A DNA stretch of 64,000 nucleotides from Thiosymbion sp942492625 (GTDB lineage Bacteria; Pseudomonadota; Gammaproteobacteria; Chromatiales; Chromatiaceae): the NCBI GenBank assembly GCA_942492625.1, contig CALOFM010000002.1:1-64000 (forward strand), given 5' to 3'. The stretch's first letter is position 1. The number at the start of each line of letters is the position of its first letter. The notes under the pieces were generated by a model that made no database searches, was not told the origin of the DNA, and saw nothing but the letters and a program-made list of their open reading frames with translations. Shown in pieces: positions 55,120 through 63,290 of the stretch. The position numbers were made by a program, and so were the translations under genes.

Positions 55120-55902
55120 ATGGTCGACTTAGATTTCGTTGTGGAGGATTGGGTGGGGGTGGTGAAGAGGCGCAAGCCCGACGGCAGCTTGAAGGACATG
55201 AGTTGCCGGGTGGCGCTGCTGAGGATGTACCGGGAGGGGCTGATCGAGCTGCCGGCGCCCCGCCACAAGGTCAACCCGTGCCGGTCGTTCGCCCGGCGCA
55301 CGCCGCAGGCGGAGCCCGAGCCGCTGCTGGAGGCGGCGGTCCATGAGCTTACCGGTCTGCGCCTTGCGGTGGTGGAACGTACAGACAGTGCGCTGTGGAA
55401 CGAATACATCGACCGCTATCACTATCTCGGCTACAAGCCGCTGCCGGGGGCGCAGCTGCGCTACTTCGCCTATGCCGGTGAGCGCCTTGTCGGTCTTCTC
55501 GGCTTTGGGGCAGCGGCCTGGAAGAGCGGACCACGGGATGAATGGATTGGCTGGAGCCGCACGCAGCGTCACCGCAACCTCGGCGGTGTGATCAACAATG
55601 CCCGCTTTCTGATCCTGCCCTGGGTTCGCGTCTCATCGCTGGCCAGCAAGCTGTTGGCGATGGCCGCCCGCTCGCTGCCGGCGCACTGGGAAGGGCGGTA
55701 CGGCTACCGCCCGGTGTTGCTGGAGACCTTCGTGGAGGCAGAGCGTTTTGCCGGGACCTGTTACCGGGCGGCGAACTGGACCTGCGTGGGTCAGACGCAG
55801 GGCCGCGGCAAGCTGGGGGATCATCGTCTCGGGCAGGTACCGGTCAAGACGGTGTGGGTGTATCCGCTGGCGAAGGACTTCCGGGTACGGCTGTGGCAAT
55901 GA
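55120..55902 (+). CDS. DUF4338 (DruA-like) protein in an IS66-type element
   Basis: 260 residues. N-terminal winged-helix-like part GSLKDMSCRVALLRMYREGL (residues ~21-45), then the DUF4338 core: DRYHYLGYKPLPGAQLRYFA, EWIGWSRTQRHRNLGGVINN, ARFLILPWVRVSSLASKLLA and LLETFVEAERFAGTCYRAAN. C-terminal VWVYPLAKDFRVRLWQ. It is full length, unlike the copy at 26095. The stop overlaps the start of tnpC (ATGA at 55899-55902). DruA proteins are best known from Druantia phage defence, but no helicase or other Druantia gene is here. Confidence 0.82.
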   Translation: MVDLDFVVEDWVGVVKRRKPDGSLKDMSCRVALLRMYREGLIELPAPRHKVNPCRSFARRTPQAEPEPLLEAAVHELTGLRLAVVERTDSALWNEYIDRYHYLGYKPLPGAQLRYFAYAGERLVGLLGFGAAAWKSGPRDEWIGWSRTQRHRNLGGVINNARFLILPWVRVSSLASKLLAMAARSLPAHWEGRYGYRPVLLETFVEAERFAGTCYRAANWTCVGQTQGRGKLGDHRLGQVPVKTVWVYPLAKDFRVRLWQ

Positions 55903-57674
55903 GCGATCCGCAGCCCATTGAGATCGAGGCCGCGGAGGTCGAGCGGCTGGTCGAGCAGGCGCAACACGGGCGGCTCGATACCGCCGCGCAGAAACGGATC
56001 GTCCCCTTACTGCACACGCTGCTGTGGCTTGAGCACACCTTGCTGGAGACACGCATCGGCCTGGCGAAGCTGAGAAAGCTCCTCTTCGGCAAGCGCACCG
56101 AGAAGACGACGCGAAAACCCCAACACCCCCCCGACGGGCCGGCGGACTCAGGCGAGAACGCGCAGAGCAAATCCGATCCGCCAAGCGGTCCCGAGCTCCC
56201 TGCCGGGGACGCAGCCGCGGGGAAGGGCGGGAGGCAATCGGATACGGAAGCGGAATCGGGCGAGCAAACGGGGGTTGGCAACGAGGGGCAAAAGCCGACA
56301 CCGCGACCAGGTCATGGTCGCCTCGGAGCGGCGGATTATCCGGGGGCCGAGCGGGTGTTTTGCCCCCATGATCGCTACCAGGCGGGTGATCGCTGCCCCG
56401 AATGTACGCGCGGGCGGCTCTACCGCTCACGCCCCCTCGTGCGCCTGCATTTCAGAGGCCAACCGCTGGCGAACGTCACCCGCTATGAATTGGAGAAGCT
56501 GCGCTGCGGGGCGTGCGGCGCCTTGTTCGTGGCCCACATGCCGCCGGAGGCGGGTCAGGAAACCTATGACCTGAGCCTCAAGGTGAATCTGGCCGTGGCC
56601 CATTACCACCTGGGCCTGCCGTTCAAACGCATCGAGTCCTTCCAGCAGCTGGTGGGTATGCCGTTGCCCGACGCCACCCAATGGGAGCTGGTCGAGGAGG
56701 TCGCCGATAGCGCCTATCCGCCCTTCGAATACCTCAAGCGCCTCGGCGCCCAACAGCCGCTGGTCTACCAGGACGACACCGGCACACGCATCCTGTCGCT
56801 GATCAAGGAAAACCAAGCCGACCCGCCGCCTGCGCGCAAGGGGATGTACACCACGGTCCTGCGCTTGGAGGGGGAGCACGCGATCTGTCTGTACTTCACC
56901 GGGCGCCAGCACGCGGGTGAGAATCTCGACGATCTCCTTGCCCATCGCGACCCCAGTCTCCCGCCCATCCAATGGATGTCCGATGGCTTGGCGGCCAATA
57001 CCCCCAAGGAACACAAGGACCAGGCGGTGGACTTGAGCTGCCTGGTCCATGGGCGCCGGCAGTTTGTCGATATCGACGCGTTCTTCCCCGACCAATGCGC
57101 ACACGTGATCGACGCCATTGCCATGGTCTACAAGCACGAGGCGCATTGCAAAGAACAACAGCTCACGCCGGCGCAACGCCTCGCCTACCACCAGCAACAC
57201 AGCCGCGAGGTGATGGGAGAGCTCAAGACCTGGATGGAGCAACAGCTCCAAGAGCGGCTGGTGGAGCCCAACAGCCGCCTGGGCGGGGCCTTCGACTATC
57301 TGCTCAAGCGCTGGAAGGCCCTGACCCGCTTCCTGCACATTCCCGGGGCGCCGCTGGACAATAACACCGCCGAACGGGCACTGAAGATCATTCTGCGTTA
57401 CCGCAATAACAGCCTGTTCTTCAAAAACGAGCACGGCGCCTACGTGGGCGATGTCCTCACCAGCCTGATCGAGACCTGCCGGCTCAACGGGATCAATCCG
57501 CTGGACTACCTCGGCGCCCTGATGGAGAACCGCTCGGCGGTGTTCGCCGACCCCGCGGCCTGGCTGCCCTGGAACTACCGCGATGCCCGGCCATCTTCAG
57601 AGCAACCGCCGCCCCTAAGCCACCCGCCGCCAGTCATCGGCCATCCCGGCCTCCTCGGGGTTGCCGTTCCATAG
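55899..57674 (+). CDS. tnpC: IS66-type TnpC transposase coupled to DUF4338
   Basis: 591 residues. N-terminal helix (LLHTLLWLEHTLLETRIGLA) and FGKRTEKTTR, then a polar low-complexity linker, two zinc-binding Cys clusters (CPHDRYQAGDRCPEC and CGACG) and the DDE core: LVYQDDTGTRILSLIKENQA (first Asp), IQWMSDGLAANTPKEHKDQA (second), PLDNNTAERALKIILRYRNN (Glu). It uses D-D-T-G where common IS66 has D-E-T. The last 25 residues after PWNYRD overlap the 3' end of tnpB on the other strand and may be extra. Confidence 0.88.
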   Translation: MSDPQPIEIEAAEVERLVEQAQHGRLDTAAQKRIVPLLHTLLWLEHTLLETRIGLAKLRKLLFGKRTEKTTRKPQHPPDGPADSGENAQSKSDPPSGPELPAGDAAAGKGGRQSDTEAESGEQTGVGNEGQKPTPRPGHGRLGAADYPGAERVFCPHDRYQAGDRCPECTRGRLYRSRPLVRLHFRGQPLANVTRYELEKLRCGACGALFVAHMPPEAGQETYDLSLKVNLAVAHYHLGLPFKRIESFQQLVGMPLPDATQWELVEEVADSAYPPFEYLKRLGAQQPLVYQDDTGTRILSLIKENQADPPPARKGMYTTVLRLEGEHAICLYFTGRQHAGENLDDLLAHRDPSLPPIQWMSDGLAANTPKEHKDQAVDLSCLVHGRRQFVDIDAFFPDQCAHVIDAIAMVYKHEAHCKEQQLTPAQRLAYHQQHSREVMGELKTWMEQQLQERLVEPNSRLGGAFDYLLKRWKALTRFLHIPGAPLDNNTAERALKIILRYRNNSLFFKNEHGAYVGDVLTSLIETCRLNGINPLDYLGALMENRSAVFADPAAWLPWNYRDARPSSEQPPPLSHPPPVIGHPGLLGVAVP

Positions 57675-57965
57675 GAGAATCTGAAGCTCGCGCGCCGAGA
57701 GCCGATGGCTGGCGGCGGACGTTGATGGCCACCAGGCCAATCGACCCTGTGACAGACGTTTCTGGCACAGCCAGAACCCCTGGCCATCGTAGCAAAGGAG
57801 CTTCAGCGAGGTCCCCCGCCGGTTGCGGAAGACAAAGATGGCGCCGGCCATCGGATCCTCGCCGAGCCGCTGCCGGCACAGGGCAGCCAGCCCATCAATC
57901 CCGCGGCGAAAATCCGCCGGCTCGCGGGCGAGGAAGACGCGGCTTTGTGGGGTCAGCTGCAACAT
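57615..57965 (-). CDS. tnpB: IS66 TnpB, opposite to tnpC
   Basis: 116 residues: MLQLTPQSRVFLAREPADFR and RGIDGLAALCRQRLGEDPMA, GAIFVFRNRRGTSLKLLCYD and GQGFWLCQKRLSQGRLAWWP, the normal TnpB signature. It follows tnpA by two bases on the minus strand and converges on tnpC. Frame intact. Confidence 0.88.
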   Translation of the reverse strand: MLQLTPQSRVFLAREPADFRRGIDGLAALCRQRLGEDPMAGAIFVFRNRRGTSLKLLCYDGQGFWLCQKRLSQGRLAWWPSTSAASHRLSARELQILLWNGNPEEAGMADDWRRVA

Positions 57966-57967
57966 GA

Positions 57968-58375
57968 TCAGGCCCCCATGAAACGTTCGAGGAGCGCCAA
58001 CATCTCAACGCCATGGGTTGCCCGGATACGTAGGCGCAAGCCGTCCGGACGTTCCAGCTCCATCCACACCGCCGCGGCACCCGGCTCCGGGGCCTGATCG
58101 ACGAGCGCGCGGTCGATCTCCACAAACGCCGTGTCATCGCCAGATCCCTGCCGGCTTCGCCCTGCCTCAATGGCCTTTCGGCGCTTATCAAGCTCCGTAT
58201 AACTGAGGCGTAGGGTTCTGCTGACCTGTGAGATCCCATAGGTTCCCAACAGGGTGAGCGCTTGATTCCAGAGCTCTTCGGGTATCCTCTCCCCGTTGGT
58301 CTTTTTCCTTCGCCAATGCACGAAATGCTTGGCAACTGCTTCCAGTGTCAATGTGGCTTCGCTGCGTGCGTTCAT
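57968..58375 (-). CDS. tnpA: IS66 TnpA-like accessory protein
   Basis: 135 residues: AVAKHFVHWRRKKTNGERIP and WNQALTLLGTYGISQVSRTL, then RLSYTELDKRRKAIEAG make a helix-turn-helix as in IS66 TnpA, with a C-terminal beta part (AAVWMELERPDGLRLRIRAT) and EMLALLERFMGA. Starts near the right end of the element, so transcription of tnpAB would initiate from that end. Frame intact. Confidence 0.8.
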   Translation of the reverse strand: MNARSEATLTLEAVAKHFVHWRRKKTNGERIPEELWNQALTLLGTYGISQVSRTLRLSYTELDKRRKAIEAGRSRQGSGDDTAFVEIDRALVDQAPEPGAAAVWMELERPDGLRLRIRATHGVEMLALLERFMGA

Positions 58376-58414
58376 GTCGCCTCCGGTGAGTGTTTGGCAC
58401 CGTCGGCATCCTAA

Positions 58415-59020
58415 TCAGCCCGCTGTCAACCGGTCACGGTGGGCTCCAATGCGGCGCGCATGCTGCAGAGCCATCTCGGAACGTTGCAGGGCCTCGTCCG
58501 AGCGCTTCTGCACACGCTCCAGTCTCTGGCTGAGCTTAACGAGCCCGAGCGCCAGGCTCTGCTTGCTCTCGCGGGTCAAGGCAGCAACATTGGCCTCTGT
58601 GCGAGCCCGCGCCTGCGCCTGACCGGCGGCCAAAGCGTCAGCTCGCGCAATGAGGGCTTCGACCTCAGTGTCCGCTTCCATCGAGCGGCCGTTTTTAAAG
58701 GCGTCGAGCATCCTCGGCAACAGGTCTCTAGCCGTAAAGACCAGCTCGAACAGAGGCTCTTTTGCTTGGACCCTGCCGTCGATCACGCGATTGAGCAGAT
58801 TCTCGACCTTCCACGCCACTTCGGCGAAGTCCAGCGCGTTGACCATGCGCCCGCTGCCCTTCAGGGTGTGGAAGCTGCGGCGGATCTCGGTCAGGGCATT
58901 CCGGTCCGTCGGCATGTTCCGCCAAACATCAAGGCGGTCGTCGATGGAGTCGAACACCTCTCCCGCCTCTTCGTAGAAGACCTCTAAGATGTCTTCGTCA
59001 CTGTCTACTGCGTGTATCAT
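58415..59020 (-). CDS. HPt (histidine phosphotransfer) protein, possibly a truncated ChpA/PilL kinase
   Basis: 201 residues: DEDILEVFYEEAGEVFDSID and ALTEIRRSFHTLKGSGRMVN with the phospho-accepting His in SFHTLKGSGR, then a helical bundle and a C-terminal coiled coil rich in Glu, Gln and Arg. The domain is like the HPt modules of ChpA/PilL twitching-motility kinases. The stop is four bases from the end of the IS66-type element, so the C-terminus may be cut. The natural start is supported only by ATG with GAACGATG upstream. Confidence 0.6.
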   Translation of the reverse strand: MIHAVDSDEDILEVFYEEAGEVFDSIDDRLDVWRNMPTDRNALTEIRRSFHTLKGSGRMVNALDFAEVAWKVENLLNRVIDGRVQAKEPLFELVFTARDLLPRMLDAFKNGRSMEADTEVEALIARADALAAGQAQARARTEANVAALTRESKQSLALGLVKLSQRLERVQKRSDEALQRSEMALQHARRIGAHRDRLTAG

Positions 59021-59040
59021 CGTTCTCTTACCTTCCTCGA

Positions 59041-60324
59041 GCTTCTTTCAGCTCGTCGCGACAATTCAAGGTGCTGGGTCCGAGAACTGCAACCAGGTTT
59101 GATTACCTGAACCAAGCATTCCGATTCATCCAGTCGCGCTTCGAATTACTGACTCGATTTCGCACCGGATACTGTCGGGCAATTCCACGACCCAAGCTGG
59201 ATCGTAGTTTTCATAATGCTGCCAAATTGCAATCGCCTCGTTAGAGAACTCCGTCACGAAAGGACGCAGGGGAATCGCATTTATCGCTCCAGAATGGTTG
59301 ATGAAAGGGGACGGCAGGGCGCTTGGCGAAAGGCAGTGGACATAGCAAGTGTTGAAATGGGAACGAGCTTTATCGCCGGTGACCGACGGTCCACGGCTTT
59401 GTCCGGTCTTCAGATGGTTCTGAGCAATTTTTCACGCAGCGGTCGCAGCGATAGAGTTCAGACCTCAGCCGCGAAACGCCTTGGTCAATGCGGGCTGCTT
59501 GTCTCTCGGGTGGGTCGCCGTCCTGTGGATAAGGAACCCGGCGCCAGAACCTTTGTATCGTCTCAGCCATGTGATGCTCAGATCGCTGCAAACGACAGCG
59601 TATGCCCGACAGCAAGTAAGGCGCGTCCGCTTTCTGAGGTTTACCTGTCCTTCGCCGACGCTGCTGTAAGGTCCGTTCCTAGCAGCCGCTAGATATCCAA
59701 GCAGACGCGCATGTTGTAGTCGAGGATCCACTCCCTGCGCCGGCCTCGGTTAGAGCGGATATGTAAATCGGAGTGTCGCCGTGCTCGAATTGCGAAATGG
59801 GACGTCCAAGTCAAGCCGGTTACTTGACGTGTTGACCTGCTTCAGTAACCGCCTGATGGATAAGCGCAATCGGAGAAAATCTATCGGCGAATTATTTTTT
59901 TGAACCCTATTTATCGTTTCTTACTTATAAACAGAGTGTTAACCAAAATAGTCAACATGTTCATAAGCGGCTTGCGCCCAAGTCGCCCTTTCGCCTTCCG
60001 CTCGGCAACAGCTTTTGTGCTTGGGTTCGCCTCGCTCCGGGTTCATGGCTTCGGCACTCTGCGCCTACGCCATGACCCTTACTACGAGTTGCTTGACGGC
60101 GTGTCGGACGGGCTCGCATAGCACCTCCTCGGCTCTATGACCTCCGGCCATACGCACGCGCCCTACGCCTGCCGCGGACTACCCGCCTCGTGCTTTGCAC
60201 TTCCCTGGCGCGCAGCGAAAAAGAGAAGCCGTTAACAGTTCCAGACCAGCAAATGGCATAGATTGAGTAGCGTCACGAGCTCCGTGCATCTACAAGGTCG
60301 CGTCGCTTACTTGGGTCGATAATC
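59041..60324. other. Long intergenic region, no clear gene
   Basis: About 1.28 kb. Frames on both strands are short or irregular. One minus-strand stretch, 59126-59300, reads LRPFVTEFSNEAIAIWQHYE and NYDPAWVVELPDSIRCEIES to TGA; it looks protein-like but lacks a start and a family. The part before 60325 has no obvious promoter but must carry the one for the c-di-GMP cluster. Confidence 0.35.
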
Positions 60325-61245
60325 ATGAGACACAACACCGACGGTCCAGAAAGCAGTTGGGAAGAAATCGCGACGACATTTTTGGAGGATCCCCAGAGCC
60401 TTCACAGCTCATCGCGAAGCGAAGCTTGTTTCGTAGTGCAGGCCGGAGGGCCTATCGGAAAGATGGTAACTGTCGGTCATGGTATCACTATTGGGCGGAA
60501 CGCCGAAGCAGACCTCTGCATTCCCGACAATGGTGTTTCCCGGATCCACCTGCGCGCAAAACGGACCCCTGACGGCCTTGTCCGAATCGTCGACCAAGGG
60601 AGCCGCAATGGTACCTTCGTCAACTTCAGTCGCGTTAACAGCGCGGTTCTCGAAAATGGCGATAGGATCTACATAGGCACTGGGGCAATACTCCGCTTCT
60701 GCTACGCTGACCGATTGGAAGAGGTCTTCCAAAGAAAGTTGTACGATGCCGCGCTACGTGACTCGCTCACTGGCCTTTACAATCGCAGACACCTGATGTC
60801 GCAATTAGAAACGGAGGTTGACCTTGTCAACCGCCACGTTACACAGCTGACGGCTGTTCTCATCGACATCGATCACTTCAAAATGATCAATGACCAGCAC
60901 GGCCATTTGATAGGAGATGCCGTACTGCAGGGACTAGGGGAGCAATTGAGGATTTCGATTCGCGGCTCGGATTTTGCGGCTCGATACGGTGGGGAGGAGT
61001 TGGTCATTGTGTGTCGTGGCGCACAGGCGAAATCTGGCGTTCAGCTTGCCAAGCGGCTTCAGCAACAATTGCGCGAGCGTATTCTCGTTAAAGACGTCCC
61101 CGGTTTGCGTGTCACATTTAGCGCTGGGGTGGCTACCGCGCCTCACGAAAGTGTTCATAATGCCGAGGACTTGTTGCGAATGGCCGACGAAGCGCTTTAT
61201 CGTGCCAAACGCAGTGGCCGAAACCGCATATGTTTGAGCAAATGA
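60325..61245 (+). CDS. FHA-GGDEF diguanylate cyclase
   Basis: 306 residues. FHA domain (residues ~45-125): VGHGITIGRNAEADLCIPDN, GVSRIHLRAKR and DQGSRNGTFVN, which binds phosphothreonine. GGDEF domain (residues ~140-305): DSLTGLYNRRHLMSQLETEV, GDAVLQGLGEQL, active GGEEL at 222-226 and an RxxD inhibitory site RGSD at 213-216. It should make cyclic di-GMP under control of a Ser/Thr-phosphorylated partner. First gene of a cluster with DUF1631, PilZ and GAF genes; overlaps the next gene by 16 bases. Confidence 0.9.
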   Translation: MRHNTDGPESSWEEIATTFLEDPQSLHSSSRSEACFVVQAGGPIGKMVTVGHGITIGRNAEADLCIPDNGVSRIHLRAKRTPDGLVRIVDQGSRNGTFVNFSRVNSAVLENGDRIYIGTGAILRFCYADRLEEVFQRKLYDAALRDSLTGLYNRRHLMSQLETEVDLVNRHVTQLTAVLIDIDHFKMINDQHGHLIGDAVLQGLGEQLRISIRGSDFAARYGGEELVIVCRGAQAKSGVQLAKRLQQQLRERILVKDVPGLRVTFSAGVATAPHESVHNAEDLLRMADEALYRAKRSGRNRICLSK

Positions 61246-62897
61246 TCGAACAAAGACATCGGCCGGATGGCCAACAGAGCCCTTTACGTTCTGCAGGTTT
61301 TTCCCGGCGGCAGCGTTGCGAGTACTTCTTTGAATACATTGAAACTCAATACGATATCACGCCGAATGCGCTAGTTTCCGTGCGTGGCCTTTTGATCGGC
61401 CTCACCAACCTGTGGATGGAGAAGCAAGGTTCTGAGGACGATACCGACGATCCAATACGAAAACTGCTAGAGCGCGTCGTCGCTATATGCAGATGCTTCG
61501 ACAGTCGCTCTGGCGAGCGTGCAATGAGATTACTGGATTGCATCGGAAAGATCCTAGATGAGTCGGTGGGAATTTCAGTCACTTCACGACAGATCTCCCG
61601 TGAGGAGATGCATCGGCTGAGCGAGCTTCTGGATCACTTCGATATAAAGAGTAAGATATTCGCAGCACGACTCATAGAGACTGAGCGTGGTCGCATGCAT
61701 TGCAAGGATGCGCAATCGGTAATCCGAAAAGAAACGCTCGACGCGGTTTCCGGCAAGACACTTCCAAGTATCTTCTTTGAGTTTATACATGAAATCTGGC
61801 AAAAGCATCTTTATTTGACATATCTGCGGGAGGGACCGGAAAGTGTTGCTTGGAAAGAGGCGCTCGCAGACCTGACGATGTTGGCTTGGTGTCTGTCCAC
61901 ACACGACCGATCCGCGTTGTTCCTTTCCCAGAATGAGGTGTTCCACACTTTCAGACGGGTAAGTGCCGCTACCGACCGCGTGTGTATCGCGGCGAACAAA
62001 CAATTAAAGAAAATCTTTTTTGAATCTGCTAACGCCATATTTCTCGACACGATGTCAGGCGCAGAGACTGAAATTCCAAATCCGGTAACGTGTCCCCCGT
62101 TTCGTATTACCGAGAAAGAAACCCGAAACCCCTTCGTTTTCAAGTCGTGCGACATGGCGCTGAACGAAGCCTTTCGAGTCGGTGAATGGTTTCTTCAGCG
62201 TCATAGCGGGGGCCGTGTGCGTCACAAGCTCGTTGAGAGGGACGACCAGCACCAATATTTGCTTTTCTCAAATCTTTCCGGTGTTCGTTCTCTGCGAATA
62301 GATTTCGGTGACGCGGTAGCAGCTTATGACGCCAAGACACTTCAGCGCATCGATCTGTCCCCCGTTTTTGCGAAGGCACTCGATCACGCAAATCGAAGAC
62401 TAGCTTTCACACATCGAACAGAGAAATGCAATCCACAAGATGCCAAACTGCAAAAGGCGGATGTATTTGGGCTCGATCGCAAGCCAGGCTTAGACACGAT
62501 GGCGGATATTAACGGCAGGGAACCAGGTGCGGATCAGGCTAAAGCTCAATCGCCCTCGGAAGTTTCTGTGCCGAAAAAAAGTCAAACGTCACGACGCTCC
62601 GTGCGCATGAAAAACCTGGATGATATCAGGCGTGACGTACGGAGAATGAGATCCGGGGGTTGGGCACAACTCATAACAGAGAACGATGAAAGCATTACTG
62701 CCCGTCTAGGATTGAGGTCAGTTGACACCGACTCATACCTCTTCGTGGATTCTGGAGGTAAGAAACTTGCTGAAATCCATCCCGAGGAGTTTGCCAGACG
62801 CATCGCGGATGGCAGTGCCGTTATACTTGATTTCGGACCCTTCTTTGAACAGGGTGACCTGGCGATAGATTTATTCAAGACAAAGAACGCGGACTAA
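61230..62897 (+). CDS. DUF1631 family protein
   Basis: 555 residues, overlapping the cyclase gene. Long helical segments (ISREEMHRLSELLDHFDIKS, EFIHEIWQKHLYLTYLREGP, AWKEALADLTMLAWCLSTHD) match DUF1631. The C-terminal part after a polar linker (MKNLDDIRRDVRRMRSGGWA then DTDSYLFVDSGGKKLAEIHP) may be a PilZ-like or beta module. DUF1631 proteins co-occur with c-di-GMP signalling genes; function unknown. Frame intact. Confidence 0.8.
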   Translation: MFEQMIEQRHRPDGQQSPLRSAGFSRRQRCEYFFEYIETQYDITPNALVSVRGLLIGLTNLWMEKQGSEDDTDDPIRKLLERVVAICRCFDSRSGERAMRLLDCIGKILDESVGISVTSRQISREEMHRLSELLDHFDIKSKIFAARLIETERGRMHCKDAQSVIRKETLDAVSGKTLPSIFFEFIHEIWQKHLYLTYLREGPESVAWKEALADLTMLAWCLSTHDRSALFLSQNEVFHTFRRVSAATDRVCIAANKQLKKIFFESANAIFLDTMSGAETEIPNPVTCPPFRITEKETRNPFVFKSCDMALNEAFRVGEWFLQRHSGGRVRHKLVERDDQHQYLLFSNLSGVRSLRIDFGDAVAAYDAKTLQRIDLSPVFAKALDHANRRLAFTHRTEKCNPQDAKLQKADVFGLDRKPGLDTMADINGREPGADQAKAQSPSEVSVPKKSQTSRRSVRMKNLDDIRRDVRRMRSGGWAQLITENDESITARLGLRSVDTDSYLFVDSGGKKLAEIHPEEFARRIADGSAVILDFGPFFEQGDLAIDLFKTKNAD

Positions 62898-62917
62898 TTT
62901 TGCGAGGAGTCTCCATT

Positions 62918-63274
62918 ATGTCTGATAAGCGTCGTGTACCACGGATCAGATGCTCAGAGCCGGTGAGTCTGGCTGTGTTCCATCCAGCCCCTGGGTCTAC
63001 ATCCGAGTGCGCGCGTGCTGCTACGGAAACCATCGACGTATCGGAAACCGGCATGAGAATCTACACGAAGGAACCTATGGAGCCCGATCGTTTGTTTGAC
63101 TTTTGCATTGAAGTTAGAGATCAACCGCAGCGCTACCTTCTTACCGGAGAAACGAAATGGTGTCGATACAACGCCGAAAAGCGAACGTATGAGGTAGGAA
63201 TTGAGATCCGGAATGGTGTGGACACGGATTTTGCTGAGTGGTCGGCTTCGATTCACAAGGTGCTGGAGAGTTAA
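62918..63274 (+). CDS. PilZ-domain protein
   Basis: 118 residues from ATG 62918 (GCGAGGAG upstream). MSDKRRVPRIRCSEPVSLAV has the R-x-x-x-R c-di-GMP motif (RRVPR), and ATETIDVSETGMRIYTKEPM the D-x-S-x-x-G. GIEIRNGVDTDFAEWSASIH ends the barrel. It is a small effector encoded directly behind DUF1631 (21 bases) and likely reads the signal made by the cyclase two genes upstream. Confidence 0.88.
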   Translation: MSDKRRVPRIRCSEPVSLAVFHPAPGSTSECARAATETIDVSETGMRIYTKEPMEPDRLFDFCIEVRDQPQRYLLTGETKWCRYNAEKRTYEVGIEIRNGVDTDFAEWSASIHKVLES

Positions 63275-63290
63275 GAAGTGGGGGTTTGAG

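Larger units (their letters stand above)
54977..58411 (+). mobile_element. Unusual IS66-type element with DUF4338 and inverted tnpAB
   Basis: Gene order: DUF4338 and tnpC on the plus strand, then tnpB and tnpA on the minus strand, converging near 57615-57674. Candidate ends are GGGTGCCGAC (54977-54986) and the inverted GGATGCCGAC (58411-58402). Known IS66 elements carry tnpA, tnpB and tnpC in one direction. Only about ten end bases match, so the boundaries are tentative. Confidence 0.65.

Noticed and set aside
59216..59692. Plus-strand 158-residue frame
   Set aside because: Composition is random-like and the minus strand at 59126-59300 looks more protein-like; no family matches.
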